64,000 bases of DNA from contig NZ_CP013979.1 in NCBI RefSeq assembly GCF_001660485.1, forward strand, positions 1,302,001 through 1,366,000, in the 5' to 3' direction. Of this stretch, positions 16,255 to 26,887 are shown in pieces. The notes under the pieces were generated by a model. That model searched no databases. It was given only the letters and a program-made list of their open reading frames with translations, and had not been told where the DNA came from. The number at the start of each line of letters is the position of its first letter. Position 1 is the stretch's first letter. The position numbers were made by a program, and so were the translations under genes. This DNA comes from Agromyces aureus. GTDB lineage: Bacteria > Actinomycetota > Actinomycetes > Actinomycetales > Microbacteriaceae.

Positions 16255-16685
16255 AGGACTTCAGTATGTGGTGGCCCAGCGCGGCGACACGGCATTCAGT
16301 TCGCGCGCTTTGCTAGATTCGAGGCGCGCGGCTGGTTCGCAGCCCGGGTCATTCATGGGGGATGAAATGGCGTGTGTAGTTTGTAGGGCCAGTCGGCTCG
16401 GGGGTTGGCGCTGCGCGGGGTTGACGGTAGGTCGAGCGACTCATTCTGGTACCAGCTCGGAGTATGTCTGCCGAACGTAAACCGGAATCAACTCGCCGCT
16501 TTGCGGCCAGAACTAGCTTCGCGAATCTGCTTACCAAGGGGGACGACGTACGTGGCTAAGTATCCGGAGGCAGCGTCTGGCTGTTCTCGTAGGGTCTGGT
16601 CGAGGCGGCGTTCCTCGGCTTTGAGCGCTAGATCGGCCTGCTGGATCGGGAGCAAAACCGGAACACCGTCCACGAGGGAGCGCTC
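16255..16685. other. 431-bp intergenic region between divergent genes of locus 1
   Basis: This spacer separates the leftward GT from the rightward pyruvyl transferase and must hold both promoters. I see no convincing gene. A 61-codon leftward frame (16488-16673, GTG start) encodes a plausible amphipathic stretch (LALKAEERRLDQTLREQ) but has no recognisable homology or ribosome binding site. It may be a gene remnant left by cassette exchange. No repeat or attachment site stands out. Confidence 0.4.
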
Positions 16686-17738
16686 GTGTTGAGCACGAGT
16701 GATGTCGCGTACCTGAAGACCTTGCAGGGAAGCACCATCGAGGCATTGAAGCGAGCCATCGGCCCCGCGACAAACGTTGCCATCCTCGATGTACCGAATC
16801 AGCGCAACGTCGGTGACTCACTCATATGGGCTGGCGAACTCGCATACCTTGAGAAGCTTGGCCTGCGAATCCGCTATATAGCCGACTCCCGCGGATACCA
16901 CCCAGGCGACCTGCGGGCTGCAATGCCGGAGGGAGTAGTGCTCCTGCATGGCGGCGGAAACTTCGGAGATCTATGGCCGACCCATCAATTGCATCGCGAG
17001 CGGGTCGTGACCGAGCTGCAAGAGTTTCGCGTCGTTCTCCTGCCCCAGTCCGTGTACTTCGGTTCGCGCGAGGCAGCGGCGCGGGCCAACTCAGTGATGG
17101 GCGCGCATCCCGATTTCACGGCTCTTTTGCGAGACCGAGAGTCGATGGATCGCGCCATGGTCGACCTTCCTGACGTTCAGATTGAGTTTTGCTTCGATAT
17201 GGCGTTTGGTTTTGAGCCGCGAGGATTCTCCGTTGCGAGAGCAGACAGAGTCGTAGTCATTGGACGGCGAGACCACGAGAGTTCCTCCGGCTTGGCCGAG
17301 GTTCCCAGCGACTGGCTCGGCGTGTCGAACTTGGTGCTCACCGACTGGGGCCCGATCGGCGGTGCGGCAGGCTTGCGGTGGAAGATTGACCGGGCAATCG
17401 TGAAGCTAGACGCCAATCTCATGAGGTTCAGCGGCAAGCCAAGCCCTGCGCGTCTGAATACTCTTCATCGACTGGCTGAGAGGGCGATCCACGACATAAA
17501 TGCGCTAAACATCGCGACTGCGCTGCGTTTGTATGCGGGTTCAAAGCTCTTGGTCGTGGATCGACTTCATGCCCACGTGCTCGCTGGCCTTCTCGGCATC
17601 AATCACATCGCGCTCGACAATAGCTATCGCAAGATCGGTTCTGTTTTCGACGAGTATTCGGGCCATCTTTCGACTGCGCACTACGCAACAAGTCTCGAGG
17701 CCGCCCGAATGAGGGCGAGAGAATTGTTGGTTGAATGA
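16686..17738 (+). CDS. Polysaccharide pyruvyl transferase family protein
   Basis: The 350-residue protein belongs to the CsaB/WcaK-type family that adds ketal-linked pyruvate from PEP to sugars. Typical marks are NVAILDVPNQRNVGDSLI near the start, LLHGGGNFGDLWP (about residue 85), LLPQSVYF, and VVDRLHAHVLAGLLGI (about 280), the conserved RxHxxxxA region. GTG 16686 is preferred because GGGAG (16676-16680) precedes it by 5 bp. Pyruvylation would give the polymer extra negative charge. It overlaps the next gene by 4 nt. Confidence 0.85.
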   Translation: MLSTSDVAYLKTLQGSTIEALKRAIGPATNVAILDVPNQRNVGDSLIWAGELAYLEKLGLRIRYIADSRGYHPGDLRAAMPEGVVLLHGGGNFGDLWPTHQLHRERVVTELQEFRVVLLPQSVYFGSREAAARANSVMGAHPDFTALLRDRESMDRAMVDLPDVQIEFCFDMAFGFEPRGFSVARADRVVVIGRRDHESSSGLAEVPSDWLGVSNLVLTDWGPIGGAAGLRWKIDRAIVKLDANLMRFSGKPSPARLNTLHRLAERAIHDINALNIATALRLYAGSKLLVVDRLHAHVLAGLLGINHIALDNSYRKIGSVFDEYSGHLSTAHYATSLEAARMRARELLVE

Positions 17739-18610
17739 TGCTCGCCTTCGTCACATCGCTGCGGCACCCGCAGAATTCCAACGACTATTCACGGGTCGAG
17801 GCTCTGTTGGCCGAAACGCTCGAATCGGTCACACGCCAAACCAACCGCGAGTTTGTGGTGATCGTGGTTGGTAATAAGCGCCCGGCGTTCGAGCTTCCTG
17901 AGCGTGCCTACTTCGTCCCGGTTGACTTCCCGCCGCCAGCGCCGCCGGATGGGCCACGGACCGCTCGTGGACCGTTCGTGTGGGACAAAGGCACGAAGAT
18001 AGGTATCGGTCTGGCTAAGGCGCGCGAGTTCAGGCCAGATCACGTCATGATTTTCGACGCCGACGATTTTGTGCACTCGGGGATCGCTGAGTACGTAACC
18101 GCGCGTCCGGGGCATAGCGGCTGGGTCATTGAGCGGGGTTGGAAGTATTCGCGCGCCCGAAACGCCTATCGCAGACAGGCGAAGTTCAATCGCACGTGCG
18201 GGACCAGCTTTATTTTGCCGTTTGAGGCCTACGGAGTTCCGGAGGGTCTGGCGATTACGGCGAGTCAGCAGATGGTGGCAGATGCCTTTGGCGAGCGACT
18301 TGAGACGATCCTCGGGGCGCACCATGACGCCCGGGAATGGCATGCGGCGCATGGTCGGGTCCTAGAGCGATATCCGATGAGGGCCGCGGTCTACCAAGTA
18401 GATACTGGTGAGAATCACTCCGGCACGGCTATGAAGGGCCTCGCACACCCGCTGGATCGAAAGTTCATCGATGAATTCGGGGTGCGGCCGCAGCTGGGGG
18501 CCGCCATTAGGATTTGGCGATCGATCGGCCCCCTGGCGGTGCTCCAGACAGGGATGATTGCGCTTCAGCGCCTTTCCGCGGGAGTCAAGCGTGTATTCGG
18601 GGCGAAATGA
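17735..18610 (+). CDS. Glycosyltransferase, GT-A/family 2-like
   Basis: The 291-residue protein begins LAFVTSLRHPQNS and carries FDADDF near residue 110, the DxD-type metal and nucleotide-sugar site of GT-A enzymes. The N-terminal part (ETLESVTRQTNREFVVIVVGN) fits the opening of a family 2 fold. The C-terminal half is unlike standard GT2 and has an amphipathic helix before the end, so it may be membrane-associated. ATG 17735 overlaps the previous stop and the stop overlaps the next start, giving tight coupling. Confidence 0.7.
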   Translation: MMLAFVTSLRHPQNSNDYSRVEALLAETLESVTRQTNREFVVIVVGNKRPAFELPERAYFVPVDFPPPAPPDGPRTARGPFVWDKGTKIGIGLAKAREFRPDHVMIFDADDFVHSGIAEYVTARPGHSGWVIERGWKYSRARNAYRRQAKFNRTCGTSFILPFEAYGVPEGLAITASQQMVADAFGERLETILGAHHDAREWHAAHGRVLERYPMRAAVYQVDTGENHSGTAMKGLAHPLDRKFIDEFGVRPQLGAAIRIWRSIGPLAVLQTGMIALQRLSAGVKRVFGAK

Positions 18611-20136
18611 CCAACGCCGACGGCCTAGGGCGCAAGGCTTCTCAGTCAATCGGCTGGGTACTCGCCGAGCGGTGGTCGTCGCGGTTGATTACACTCGCGG
18701 TGTTCGCCACGCTTGCGCGCCTTCTAGAACCAAGCGAGTTCGGTCTGATTTCTCTCGCAACTTCGATCATTGCGGTGCTGCAGGTATTCGTCGATTCGGG
18801 GTTCAGCAAGGCGCTTATCCAGCGGCGCGAGCTATCGCCCAAGGATGCCTCAACCGCGTTCTGGACGTCCATTGCCATCGCTCTGTCCGTTTACGGGCTT
18901 CTCGCCCTGACGGCAGTACCGGTGGCGTCAGCGCTTGGCGAACCTGAGCTTGCGCCTGTCCTCTACGTGATGGGGTTAGTGCTGCCGATCGGTGCGCTTT
19001 CGGGAACGCCAGCAGCGCTTCTTGAACGCGAGTTCCGCTTCAAGTCGCTCTCGATCCGTCAGTCCGCGGGGACCTTCGCCGGGGCTATGGTTGCCATTCC
19101 GGTCGCGGTGCTGGGGGGCGGCGTGTGGGCGCTCGCGTTGCAATCGCTCGCAGCGGCAATCGCGGCGGTTGTCACCCTGTGGGCCGCCTCGGAATGGCGT
19201 CCTCGATTCGAGTTCTCGATTTCATCACTTCGCGGTCTCTGGAAAGTGGGCTCGAGCGTCCTGGGTATCGAACTATTGGACGCGATCCAGTCGAACATAG
19301 ACAAAATCCTGATCGGCGTGTTCTTCACATCCAGCGACCTCGGTTACTACTACCTCGCTCAGCGGATCGGAACAATTCTCATCGAGCTTGTGACTTCGGT
19401 AATTGCGCGCATATCGCTCACCACTTTCTCTCGAGTGCAGGACGATCTTCCGCGGCTCAATCGCATCTTTCGGCAACTCACGTTTGCGGCTGCCGCCGTG
19501 AGCTTTCCGTTCTTTGCTTTTGTCGCCGTACTTGGCCCGCAACTCGTGCCGTTGCTGTTTGGCCCCGGGTGGGAAGCAGCCGTGCCGCTGATGTGGATAC
19601 TTGCGCCGGGCTGGGCATTCGGGACGATCATGTATTTCGATCGACCCGTTATGCTTTCGACCGGCCACGCCCGCGCTGCGCTCGGGCTTGCGGTCCTGCA
19701 GGCGGGGCTTGGTATTGTCGCGGTCTTCCTGTTGCTACCTCTCGGGATCGTCGGCGTCGCGCTCTCGAGGCTTTCGCGGGTCCTCACGTGGCCATTGCGA
19801 TTAGTGCTGCTGCACCGATATATAGGATTGCGAGTCTGGAGTTACCTCGGTCAGGTTGCGCGATGCGGGGTCGCGATCGCTCCTCCTATAGTTGCGATCG
19901 TGCTGCTTCAGACGACCACGTGGGCGAACGTTGCGGGCGCCGCCTGGGTGTTTGCCTTGCCAGTCGCGCTCGTCGGGGGAGCCGTCTATGCCGCCTTGCT
20001 CTGGTTGATCGCGGGTGCTGAGAACCGCGACGTGCTCCGACGAGCCGCAGCGCCAGCAGCAGGCTATGTATCAGGGCTAGCTGGTCGTCGCCATCGGCGC
20101 GAGTCCAAGGCCGATGGTCAACTCGGTGACCAGTGA
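18607..20136 (+). CDS. Wzx-type flippase (MOP superfamily), locus 1
   Basis: The 509-residue protein has 12-14 membrane helices. N-terminal GWVLAERWSSRLITLAVFA and LARLLEPSEFGLISLA match the polysaccharide transporter start, where LxPxxFG is widely conserved. It would flip lipid-linked repeat units to the outer face for the Wzy protein at 13951. ATG 18607 overlaps the previous stop (ATGA). The final 30 residues are hydrophilic and basic. It is a distant paralogue of the flippase at 40874. Confidence 0.88.
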   Translation: MTNADGLGRKASQSIGWVLAERWSSRLITLAVFATLARLLEPSEFGLISLATSIIAVLQVFVDSGFSKALIQRRELSPKDASTAFWTSIAIALSVYGLLALTAVPVASALGEPELAPVLYVMGLVLPIGALSGTPAALLEREFRFKSLSIRQSAGTFAGAMVAIPVAVLGGGVWALALQSLAAAIAAVVTLWAASEWRPRFEFSISSLRGLWKVGSSVLGIELLDAIQSNIDKILIGVFFTSSDLGYYYLAQRIGTILIELVTSVIARISLTTFSRVQDDLPRLNRIFRQLTFAAAAVSFPFFAFVAVLGPQLVPLLFGPGWEAAVPLMWILAPGWAFGTIMYFDRPVMLSTGHARAALGLAVLQAGLGIVAVFLLLPLGIVGVALSRLSRVLTWPLRLVLLHRYIGLRVWSYLGQVARCGVAIAPPIVAIVLLQTTTWANVAGAAWVFALPVALVGGAVYAALLWLIAGAENRDVLRRAAAPAAGYVSGLAGRRHRRESKADGQLGDQ

Positions 20137-20271
20137 TCCAGGTGTCGACATCGGTAACGGCCACGGCTGGGGGAAGGATTGGGCAAATCCAGTGCTCAGG
20201 GCGACTTGTTTTCGCGCCGCAGTATCGGAGGCGGGGGTATTGGGGACGGCTCGGATGATCGAGGTGCGACA

Positions 20272-21108
20272 TTGACCGTTGAGTTATATGCCTGGCGGCC
20301 CAGGTTGCCACTAGTGAACGTTCCATTGCTTCGTCGAGTTCGCGGACGTCGTCGACATAATTTCGGAGACGAGCTCGGCCCCATCGTTGTTCGAGGTGTG
20401 CTCGACAGGCTGGGCCTCACTGAAGACGCTGCTTCCGGTAAGCACGAGCGATTGGTCACGGTGGGTTCCGTTCTGCACTTTGCAAAACGCGGCGACCACA
20501 TCTGGGGGTCCGGAATAAACGGCAAGGTGGCAAGACCCCTACGAGTTAAGGGTGGCGAACTAACAATTCATGCTGTCCGCGGTCCACGGACTCGCCGATA
20601 CCTGATGGATCACGGCCACGACGTTCCCCCTATCTACGGCGACCCCGCGCTGCTTATTTCGCACGTGGACAAACGATTTCGACTCGCTGGGGCCGAAAAG
20701 CAGCGTCAGCTGCTCGTTGTCCCCAACCTCAATGACATGCCGCGCTACCGTAGCCATCCGCAGGCGATCTCGCCGTTGGCTGACCCGCTAGAGATCGCAC
20801 GACTTATTTCTTCAAGCGAGTTCGTAGTCGGTTCCTCATTGCATGCGATGGTCTTGGCGGATCTGTTCGGTGTACCTTGCCGGCCGTTGATGTCTGCCTA
20901 CGAGAACGACTTCAAGTACGACGACTATTACCTAGGGACGGGTCGGGAGCTTCCAGAATTTGCGCGGGACGTTGAGCACGCCATTCGCCTAGGCGGCATA
21001 GACGAGCTGGTATTTCGCCCAGAGCCAATTCTGCGAGCATTTCCGCACGAACTCTTTCGCGCGGGAGGGGAGCGAACGTCGGAGTTCACTCCAGTGCCAA
21101 TCGAGTGA
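20272..21108 (+). CDS. Polysaccharide pyruvyl transferase family protein
   Basis: The protein starts LTVELYAWRPRLP and soon shows HNFGDELGPIVVRGVLDRL, the family's N-terminal NxGDxLxP signature. GSVLHFA, IWGSGING and AVRGPRTRRYLM follow, and VGSSLHAMVLADLFGVP (about residue 195) is the SxHxxxxA region. TTG 20272 is chosen: GAGG at 20261-20264 lies 7 bp upstream and family members begin near this point. A longer reading from TTG 20179 would add 31 Gly/Ser-rich residues. It is separated from the flippase by 135 bp, so may have its own promoter. Confidence 0.82.
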   Translation: MTVELYAWRPRLPLVNVPLLRRVRGRRRHNFGDELGPIVVRGVLDRLGLTEDAASGKHERLVTVGSVLHFAKRGDHIWGSGINGKVARPLRVKGGELTIHAVRGPRTRRYLMDHGHDVPPIYGDPALLISHVDKRFRLAGAEKQRQLLVVPNLNDMPRYRSHPQAISPLADPLEIARLISSSEFVVGSSLHAMVLADLFGVPCRPLMSAYENDFKYDDYYLGTGRELPEFARDVEHAIRLGGIDELVFRPEPILRAFPHELFRAGGERTSEFTPVPIE

Positions 21109-21189
21109 ACGAGGCATAGGCGAGTCAATCGGGCTTGCCCTGGGCAGCGAGACCCGAATTCGGCGACGCGCGACTTGGCACGTGCCTGC

Positions 21190-21218
21190 TTCATCCGCGC
21201 GCTGCACCGGGCTACGCT
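21190..21218 (+). promoter_or_regulatory. Promoter with TACGCT -10, probably giving a leaderless mRNA
   Basis: TTCATC (21190-21195) and TACGCT (21213-21218) are 17 bp apart. The GTG at 21226 lies exactly 7 bases after the -10, where transcription should begin, so the message probably lacks a leader. The same -10 and the same 7-base spacing occur ahead of the penicillin-binding protein at 62088. Confidence 0.5.
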
Positions 21219-21225
21219 CTTGATC

Positions 21226-23241
21226 GTGACGCCGTCTTCCGGGGGTTCGGAGTCGTCGGGTCGGAACCATGGGGATGGGGAATCCGGCCGACGCCATGAG
21301 TCGAGCCGTTCCGGCGACTCGCACCATTCGAGTTCGGGCCGTTCGCACGGTTCCAGCTCCGGCTCGGGCCGCTCGCACGGCTCGAGTTCGAGCTCCGGCT
21401 CGAGCTCCGGACGCTCGCGCAGCTCGAGCTCCGGGCGCTCTCATCACCACAGTTCGAGCAAGCGCCGTAAGCAGCAGCGCCGGAAGCGCATCATCACCTG
21501 GTCGATCGTCGGTGTCCTCGCGCTGCTGGTGTTCGCGGTCGCCTGGATCGGCATCCGCGGGTTCCTCGCCGTGAACGAGTTGCAGGCCGCGGTGCCGCTG
21601 GCGAAGACCGCGCAGAAGCAGATCGTCGTGGGCGACGCCGAGGCGGCGCAGCGCGCGGCTGACGAACTGGCCGGGCATGCGGCATCCGCTGCCTCGTTGA
21701 CGGGCGACCCGATCTGGCGCGGCGCCGAGGTGCTGCCGGTGATCGGCCCGAACCTCGAGGTGGTGCGCGTCGTGTCGGCGTCGGTCGACCGCATCGCGCG
21801 CGATGCCGTGGTGCCGCTTGCGTCTTCGGCCGGCACGATCGACGCCGGGGCGTTCGCGCCGAGCGAGGGATCGCTCGACCTGCAGGCCATGATCGACCTG
21901 CAGGAGCCCGTGCACGAGGCGCGCGTCGCCTTCGACACGGCCTCGGTCGCACTCGGCGACGTGGCCGATGCGTCCGTGATCGGCCCGCTCGCCGATGCAC
22001 GCAACGAGCTGACGGCCATGGTCGACGAAACCGGGGGCGTGGTCGTGGGGTTCGACAACGCGGTGCGACTGCTGCCCCCCATGCTCGGCGCCGACGGGCC
22101 GCGCGACACGCTGCTGCTGTTCCAGAACAACGCCGAACTGCGCTCGCTCGGCGGGGTGCCGGGATCGATGGCGCTCGTGCACGCCGACGGCGGCGCGGTC
22201 GCGATGACACAGCAGGCGGCGACCGGCGACTTCCCGGTCTATCCCAAGCGGGTGGTCGACATGCCGGTCGAGACGCGCGCGCTCTGGGGCGAGAACACCG
22301 CGCGATACGTGCAGGACGTCACGTTCACCCCGCAGTTCCCGCTCGCGGCGACGATCGCGCGCGAGATGTGGAAGCGCCAGTTCGGCACCGAGGTGCAGTC
22401 GGTCGTCGCCGTCGACCCGGTCATGCTGAGCTACCTGCTGCGCGCGACGGGGCCCATCACGATCAGCACCGGCGACCAGCTCACGAGCGAGAACGCCGTG
22501 CAGTACCTGCTCAGCGACGTCTACGCGCGGTATCCGGTCTCGCAGCAGGACGCGATCTTCGCCGAGGTCGCCTCGACCGTCTTCGCGAGCCTCGCATCGG
22601 GCAGCGCCGACCCGCAGGCACTCGTCGAGGCGGTCGCGCAGGCCGGTGCCGAGCGCCGCATCCTGGTGTGGAACGCGGATGTCGAGGAGCAGGCCGTGCT
22701 GGCCGGCACGACGATCGCGGGCGGCCTGCCCGAGAGCACCGACGCCGAGCAGGCGTTCGGCGTCTACCTCAACGACATGACCGGGTCGAAGATGGACCCC
22801 TACCTCGACGTGCAGGTCGGCGCGGGCGTCGTCACGTGCCGTAATGATGGGCTGCCGAACTACGACATCGTCGTGAAGCTCACGAACACCGCGCCGGCGG
22901 ATGCCGCGACGAGCCTCTCGTCGTACGTCACCGGCGGCGGCGAGTACGGCACCCCGCCCGGGTCGATCACGACGTCGGTGCACGTCTACAGCGCGCAGGG
23001 CACCTACAACCTGGGCGTGCTGCTCGACGACGAGCCGGTCGGCTACCACCCGACGTCGGACTCGGGTTACACGCTGAGCAAGGTGGTGTCCCGCTTGGCT
23101 CCCGGCGAGAGCGCCGAGTACCGGTTCGGGTTCCTCGGCGGCGAAGCGGGCGAGAAGCGTACTCTCCTCGAAACGACTCCACTCGTTTACACGCCCGAAA
23201 CATTGGGGGTCGCGCTTTCCTGTGAATCTGCCATAAGGTGA
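21226..23241 (+). CDS. DUF4012 family membrane protein
   Basis: This 671-residue protein belongs to a family of unknown function often found beside actinobacterial cell-surface glycan genes. Its first about 90 residues are Ser/Gly/His/Arg-rich low-complexity sequence (repeats of SSSGRSHGSSS type), then a basic patch KRRKQQRRKR and one membrane helix (about residues 95-118). The large remainder is predicted to be outside the cell. RDTLLLFQNNAELRSLGG (about residue 290) is a characteristic DUF4012 stretch. GTG 21226 fits the leaderless promoter; a longer reading from 21175 would pass through the promoter. GC content is back to the level of the core genome. Confidence 0.78.
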   Translation: MTPSSGGSESSGRNHGDGESGRRHESSRSGDSHHSSSGRSHGSSSGSGRSHGSSSSSGSSSGRSRSSSSGRSHHHSSSKRRKQQRRKRIITWSIVGVLALLVFAVAWIGIRGFLAVNELQAAVPLAKTAQKQIVVGDAEAAQRAADELAGHAASAASLTGDPIWRGAEVLPVIGPNLEVVRVVSASVDRIARDAVVPLASSAGTIDAGAFAPSEGSLDLQAMIDLQEPVHEARVAFDTASVALGDVADASVIGPLADARNELTAMVDETGGVVVGFDNAVRLLPPMLGADGPRDTLLLFQNNAELRSLGGVPGSMALVHADGGAVAMTQQAATGDFPVYPKRVVDMPVETRALWGENTARYVQDVTFTPQFPLAATIAREMWKRQFGTEVQSVVAVDPVMLSYLLRATGPITISTGDQLTSENAVQYLLSDVYARYPVSQQDAIFAEVASTVFASLASGSADPQALVEAVAQAGAERRILVWNADVEEQAVLAGTTIAGGLPESTDAEQAFGVYLNDMTGSKMDPYLDVQVGAGVVTCRNDGLPNYDIVVKLTNTAPADAATSLSSYVTGGGEYGTPPGSITTSVHVYSAQGTYNLGVLLDDEPVGYHPTSDSGYTLSKVVSRLAPGESAEYRFGFLGGEAGEKRTLLETTPLVYTPETLGVALSCESAIR

Positions 23242-23337
23242 GGTTCGTGTCACCTTTCGGAAGGGTGCCACCACGGGGGGTTCCGAAATTGGGGGTTTCC
23301 TCCTGTGCTCATGAAGCATACGAGGGGTAACGCAATC

Positions 23338-23838
23338 ATGATCCGAAAGATCCTTGCGACGGTTGCGGTCGTCGCCGTCGCACTCATCGCGGCACCGGCC
23401 GCAGCTCAAGCAGCCGGCGGCGCCGGGTACACCGGTCAGGGCACGAATGTCACGCTGACCGTCGGCGAGGTCGGCACGATGACGTTCAGCGGCCTGCCGC
23501 CGAACACGCCATCGACCGCGACGGCGCCGGACGCCGTCACGCTCGCCGTGCTGAAGGCCGCGACGGCCTCGAGGGCGACGGATGCGTCAGGATCCGTCTC
23601 GTTCCAGGTGTCGTCGAACACGCCGGGCACGTACACGATCACCGACACCGCGGGGGACTGGGTCGCCACGGGCACGCTGACCGTCGTGCCGGCGGACACC
23701 GCGAGCACGGGGGGTATCGCCAACACGGGCTACGACACCCCGGTGCTGTGGATCTGGATCGCCGGAGGCGCGCTGCTCCTCGGTGCGGCCCTGGTCGTCG
23801 TGATGACGACCGTGCGTCGCGCCCGCCAGCAGGACTGA
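23338..23838 (+). CDS. Secreted surface protein with LPxTG-like wall-anchor signal
   Basis: The 166-residue protein starts with a signal peptide (about residues 1-27, ending AAAQAAGGA), has a Thr/Ser/Ala-rich Ig-like domain, and ends with IANTGYDTPVLW, a 20-residue hydrophobic helix and RRARQQD. This is the layout of a sortase substrate, with (L/I)ANTG in place of LPxTG, as used by class E/F-type sortases of high-GC Gram-positives. ATG 23338 is preferred: GAGGGG at 23322-23327 precedes it, while an upstream in-frame GTG lacks one. No sortase is in the window. A short hairpin at 23251-23267 lies between it and the DUF4012 gene. Confidence 0.75.
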   Translation: MIRKILATVAVVAVALIAAPAAAQAAGGAGYTGQGTNVTLTVGEVGTMTFSGLPPNTPSTATAPDAVTLAVLKAATASRATDASGSVSFQVSSNTPGTYTITDTAGDWVATGTLTVVPADTASTGGIANTGYDTPVLWIWIAGGALLLGAALVVVMTTVRRARQQD

Positions 23839-23880
23839 GCCGGTCGAGCGCCGCGACACCTCTCGAGATCGTCGCAGAAC

Positions 23881-23909
23881 GGAAGCCCGGATCTCTGATC
23901 CGGGCTTCC
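23881..23909 (+). terminator. Strong terminator after the wall-anchored protein gene
   Basis: A perfect 13-bp stem (23881-23893 with 23897-23909) closes a 3-nt loop TCT. It lies 42 bp after the stop codon and marks the end of EPS locus 1. Confidence 0.85.
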
Positions 23910-23955
23910 GTCGTGTCGTCACGGCAATCCGCGCGGATGCCCCGAGCATGAGCAC

Positions 23956-25086
23956 ATGACCACGCACGAGGCCGCGCCGGCCGCCATGCCGTCGGCGGCC
24001 CGCGTCATCGGCGTCGACGCGGCCAGGGGCCTCGCCCTCATCGGCATGTTCGTCGCGCACGTCGCGCCCATGGTCGAGGACCCGACCTCGGCCGCGCTCA
24101 TCGGCATCGCCGACGAACGGCCGCGCCTCCTCTTCGCGCTCACCGCGGGCATCGGGCTCGGGTTCATCTCGGGAGGCGTGCGGCCGATCCCCACGACGGA
24201 TCCGGCGGCCCGCGGCATCCTGCGTCGGCAGATCGCGATCAGGGCCGTGATCCTCATCGCGCTGGGGCTGCTCATCGCCGCCACGCTGCATCCGCTCGTG
24301 TTCATCATCCTCGACGTCTACGGCGTCGCATTCCTGCTCATGCTGCCGCTGCTGTTCCTGCCGCCGCGCGCGGCCCTGATGGTCGGCATCGGGCTGCTGG
24401 CGATCACGCCCGCGCTCGCCGAGATCGCCGCGCGCACGCCGTTCGTCGCCGAGGCCAGGCAGGGTGCGTTCCGCATCCCCGTCGACTGGGCGGTCAGCGG
24501 CGCCTACCCGGTGATCGTCTGGGTGCCCGTCATGTTGATCGGCCTCGCGCTCGCCCGTCTCGACCTGGCGTCGCGCAGCACGGTCTTCGTCGCGGGTCTC
24601 GTCGGCGTCGCCGTCGCCTGCATCATGCTGCCGCTCTCGACGCTGCCGCCCCAGCCCCAGATCGTGGCGGATGCCGCGTGGTCGGTGCCGCTGCGCGCGT
24701 CGCTCGAGACGCTCGGCAACACGGGCGTCGCGGTCGCGGTGGTCGCCGTGCTGCTCGTGCTCACGGGCCTCGCCGCGCCCGCGGTGCGCCGGGCTTCGAT
24801 CACCATCACCTCACCGGTCGCCGCGATGGGCTCGATGCCGCTCAGCATCTACACGTTGCACCTCGTGGTGATCGCGCTCGCCATCCGAGTCGAGCCCGAG
24901 ACCGGGGTGGTGACGGATGACTCGTGGCCGCTGCTCATCGGACTGGTCGTCGGCTCGATGCTGTTCGCCTGGCTGTGGCGCCATTTCATCGGGCGCGGGC
25001 CGCTCGAATGGCTGCTTCGATGGGCGAGCGGTCGATCGCGCGTCGCGCGGGCACCGTCGGACACGACGGCGAACGGACGGAGCTGA
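23956..25086 (+). CDS. DUF418-like multi-spanning membrane protein
   Basis: The 376-residue protein has about ten membrane helices. The N-terminal GVDAARGLALIGMFVAH is the typical opening of DUF418/heparan-N-acetyltransferase-like proteins, and the C-terminal MGSMPLSIYTLHLV with WRHFIGRGPLEWLLR matches the family end. Some relatives are thought to transfer acyl groups across the membrane; substrate is unknown. Its stop codon is 1 bp from the next gene, so the two are probably co-transcribed. Confidence 0.8.
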   Translation: MTTHEAAPAAMPSAARVIGVDAARGLALIGMFVAHVAPMVEDPTSAALIGIADERPRLLFALTAGIGLGFISGGVRPIPTTDPAARGILRRQIAIRAVILIALGLLIAATLHPLVFIILDVYGVAFLLMLPLLFLPPRAALMVGIGLLAITPALAEIAARTPFVAEARQGAFRIPVDWAVSGAYPVIVWVPVMLIGLALARLDLASRSTVFVAGLVGVAVACIMLPLSTLPPQPQIVADAAWSVPLRASLETLGNTGVAVAVVAVLLVLTGLAAPAVRRASITITSPVAAMGSMPLSIYTLHLVVIALAIRVEPETGVVTDDSWPLLIGLVVGSMLFAWLWRHFIGRGPLEWLLRWASGRSRVARAPSDTTANGRS

Positions 25087-25087
25087 G

Positions 25088-26887
<1,800 letters not shown>

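Larger units (their letters stand above)
11728..21108. other. Lower-GC variable block of EPS locus 1
   Basis: From the first glycosyltransferase to the second pyruvyl transferase, codon third positions and spacers are clearly richer in A/T than on either side. On reading I found none of the CGGATGCC/GGCATCCG octamers that recur elsewhere. The block carries repeat-unit-specific functions (GTs, Wzy, Wzx, pyruvyl transferases) and is flanked by conserved regulatory and initiating genes, the usual arrangement of an exchangeable serotype cassette. No transposase or integrase is visible. Acquisition by recombination is inferred from composition. Confidence 0.7.

Noticed and set aside
11728..21108. 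Lower-GC block as a prophage or transposon
   Set aside because: No integrase, transposase, phage gene, terminal repeat or tRNA is present in or next to it; all genes fit polysaccharide synthesis.
23251..23267. Hairpin CACCTTT-CGG-AAGGGTG as a terminator after the DUF4012 gene
   Set aside because: The stem is short and mismatched and no T-run follows; at most a weak attenuator.
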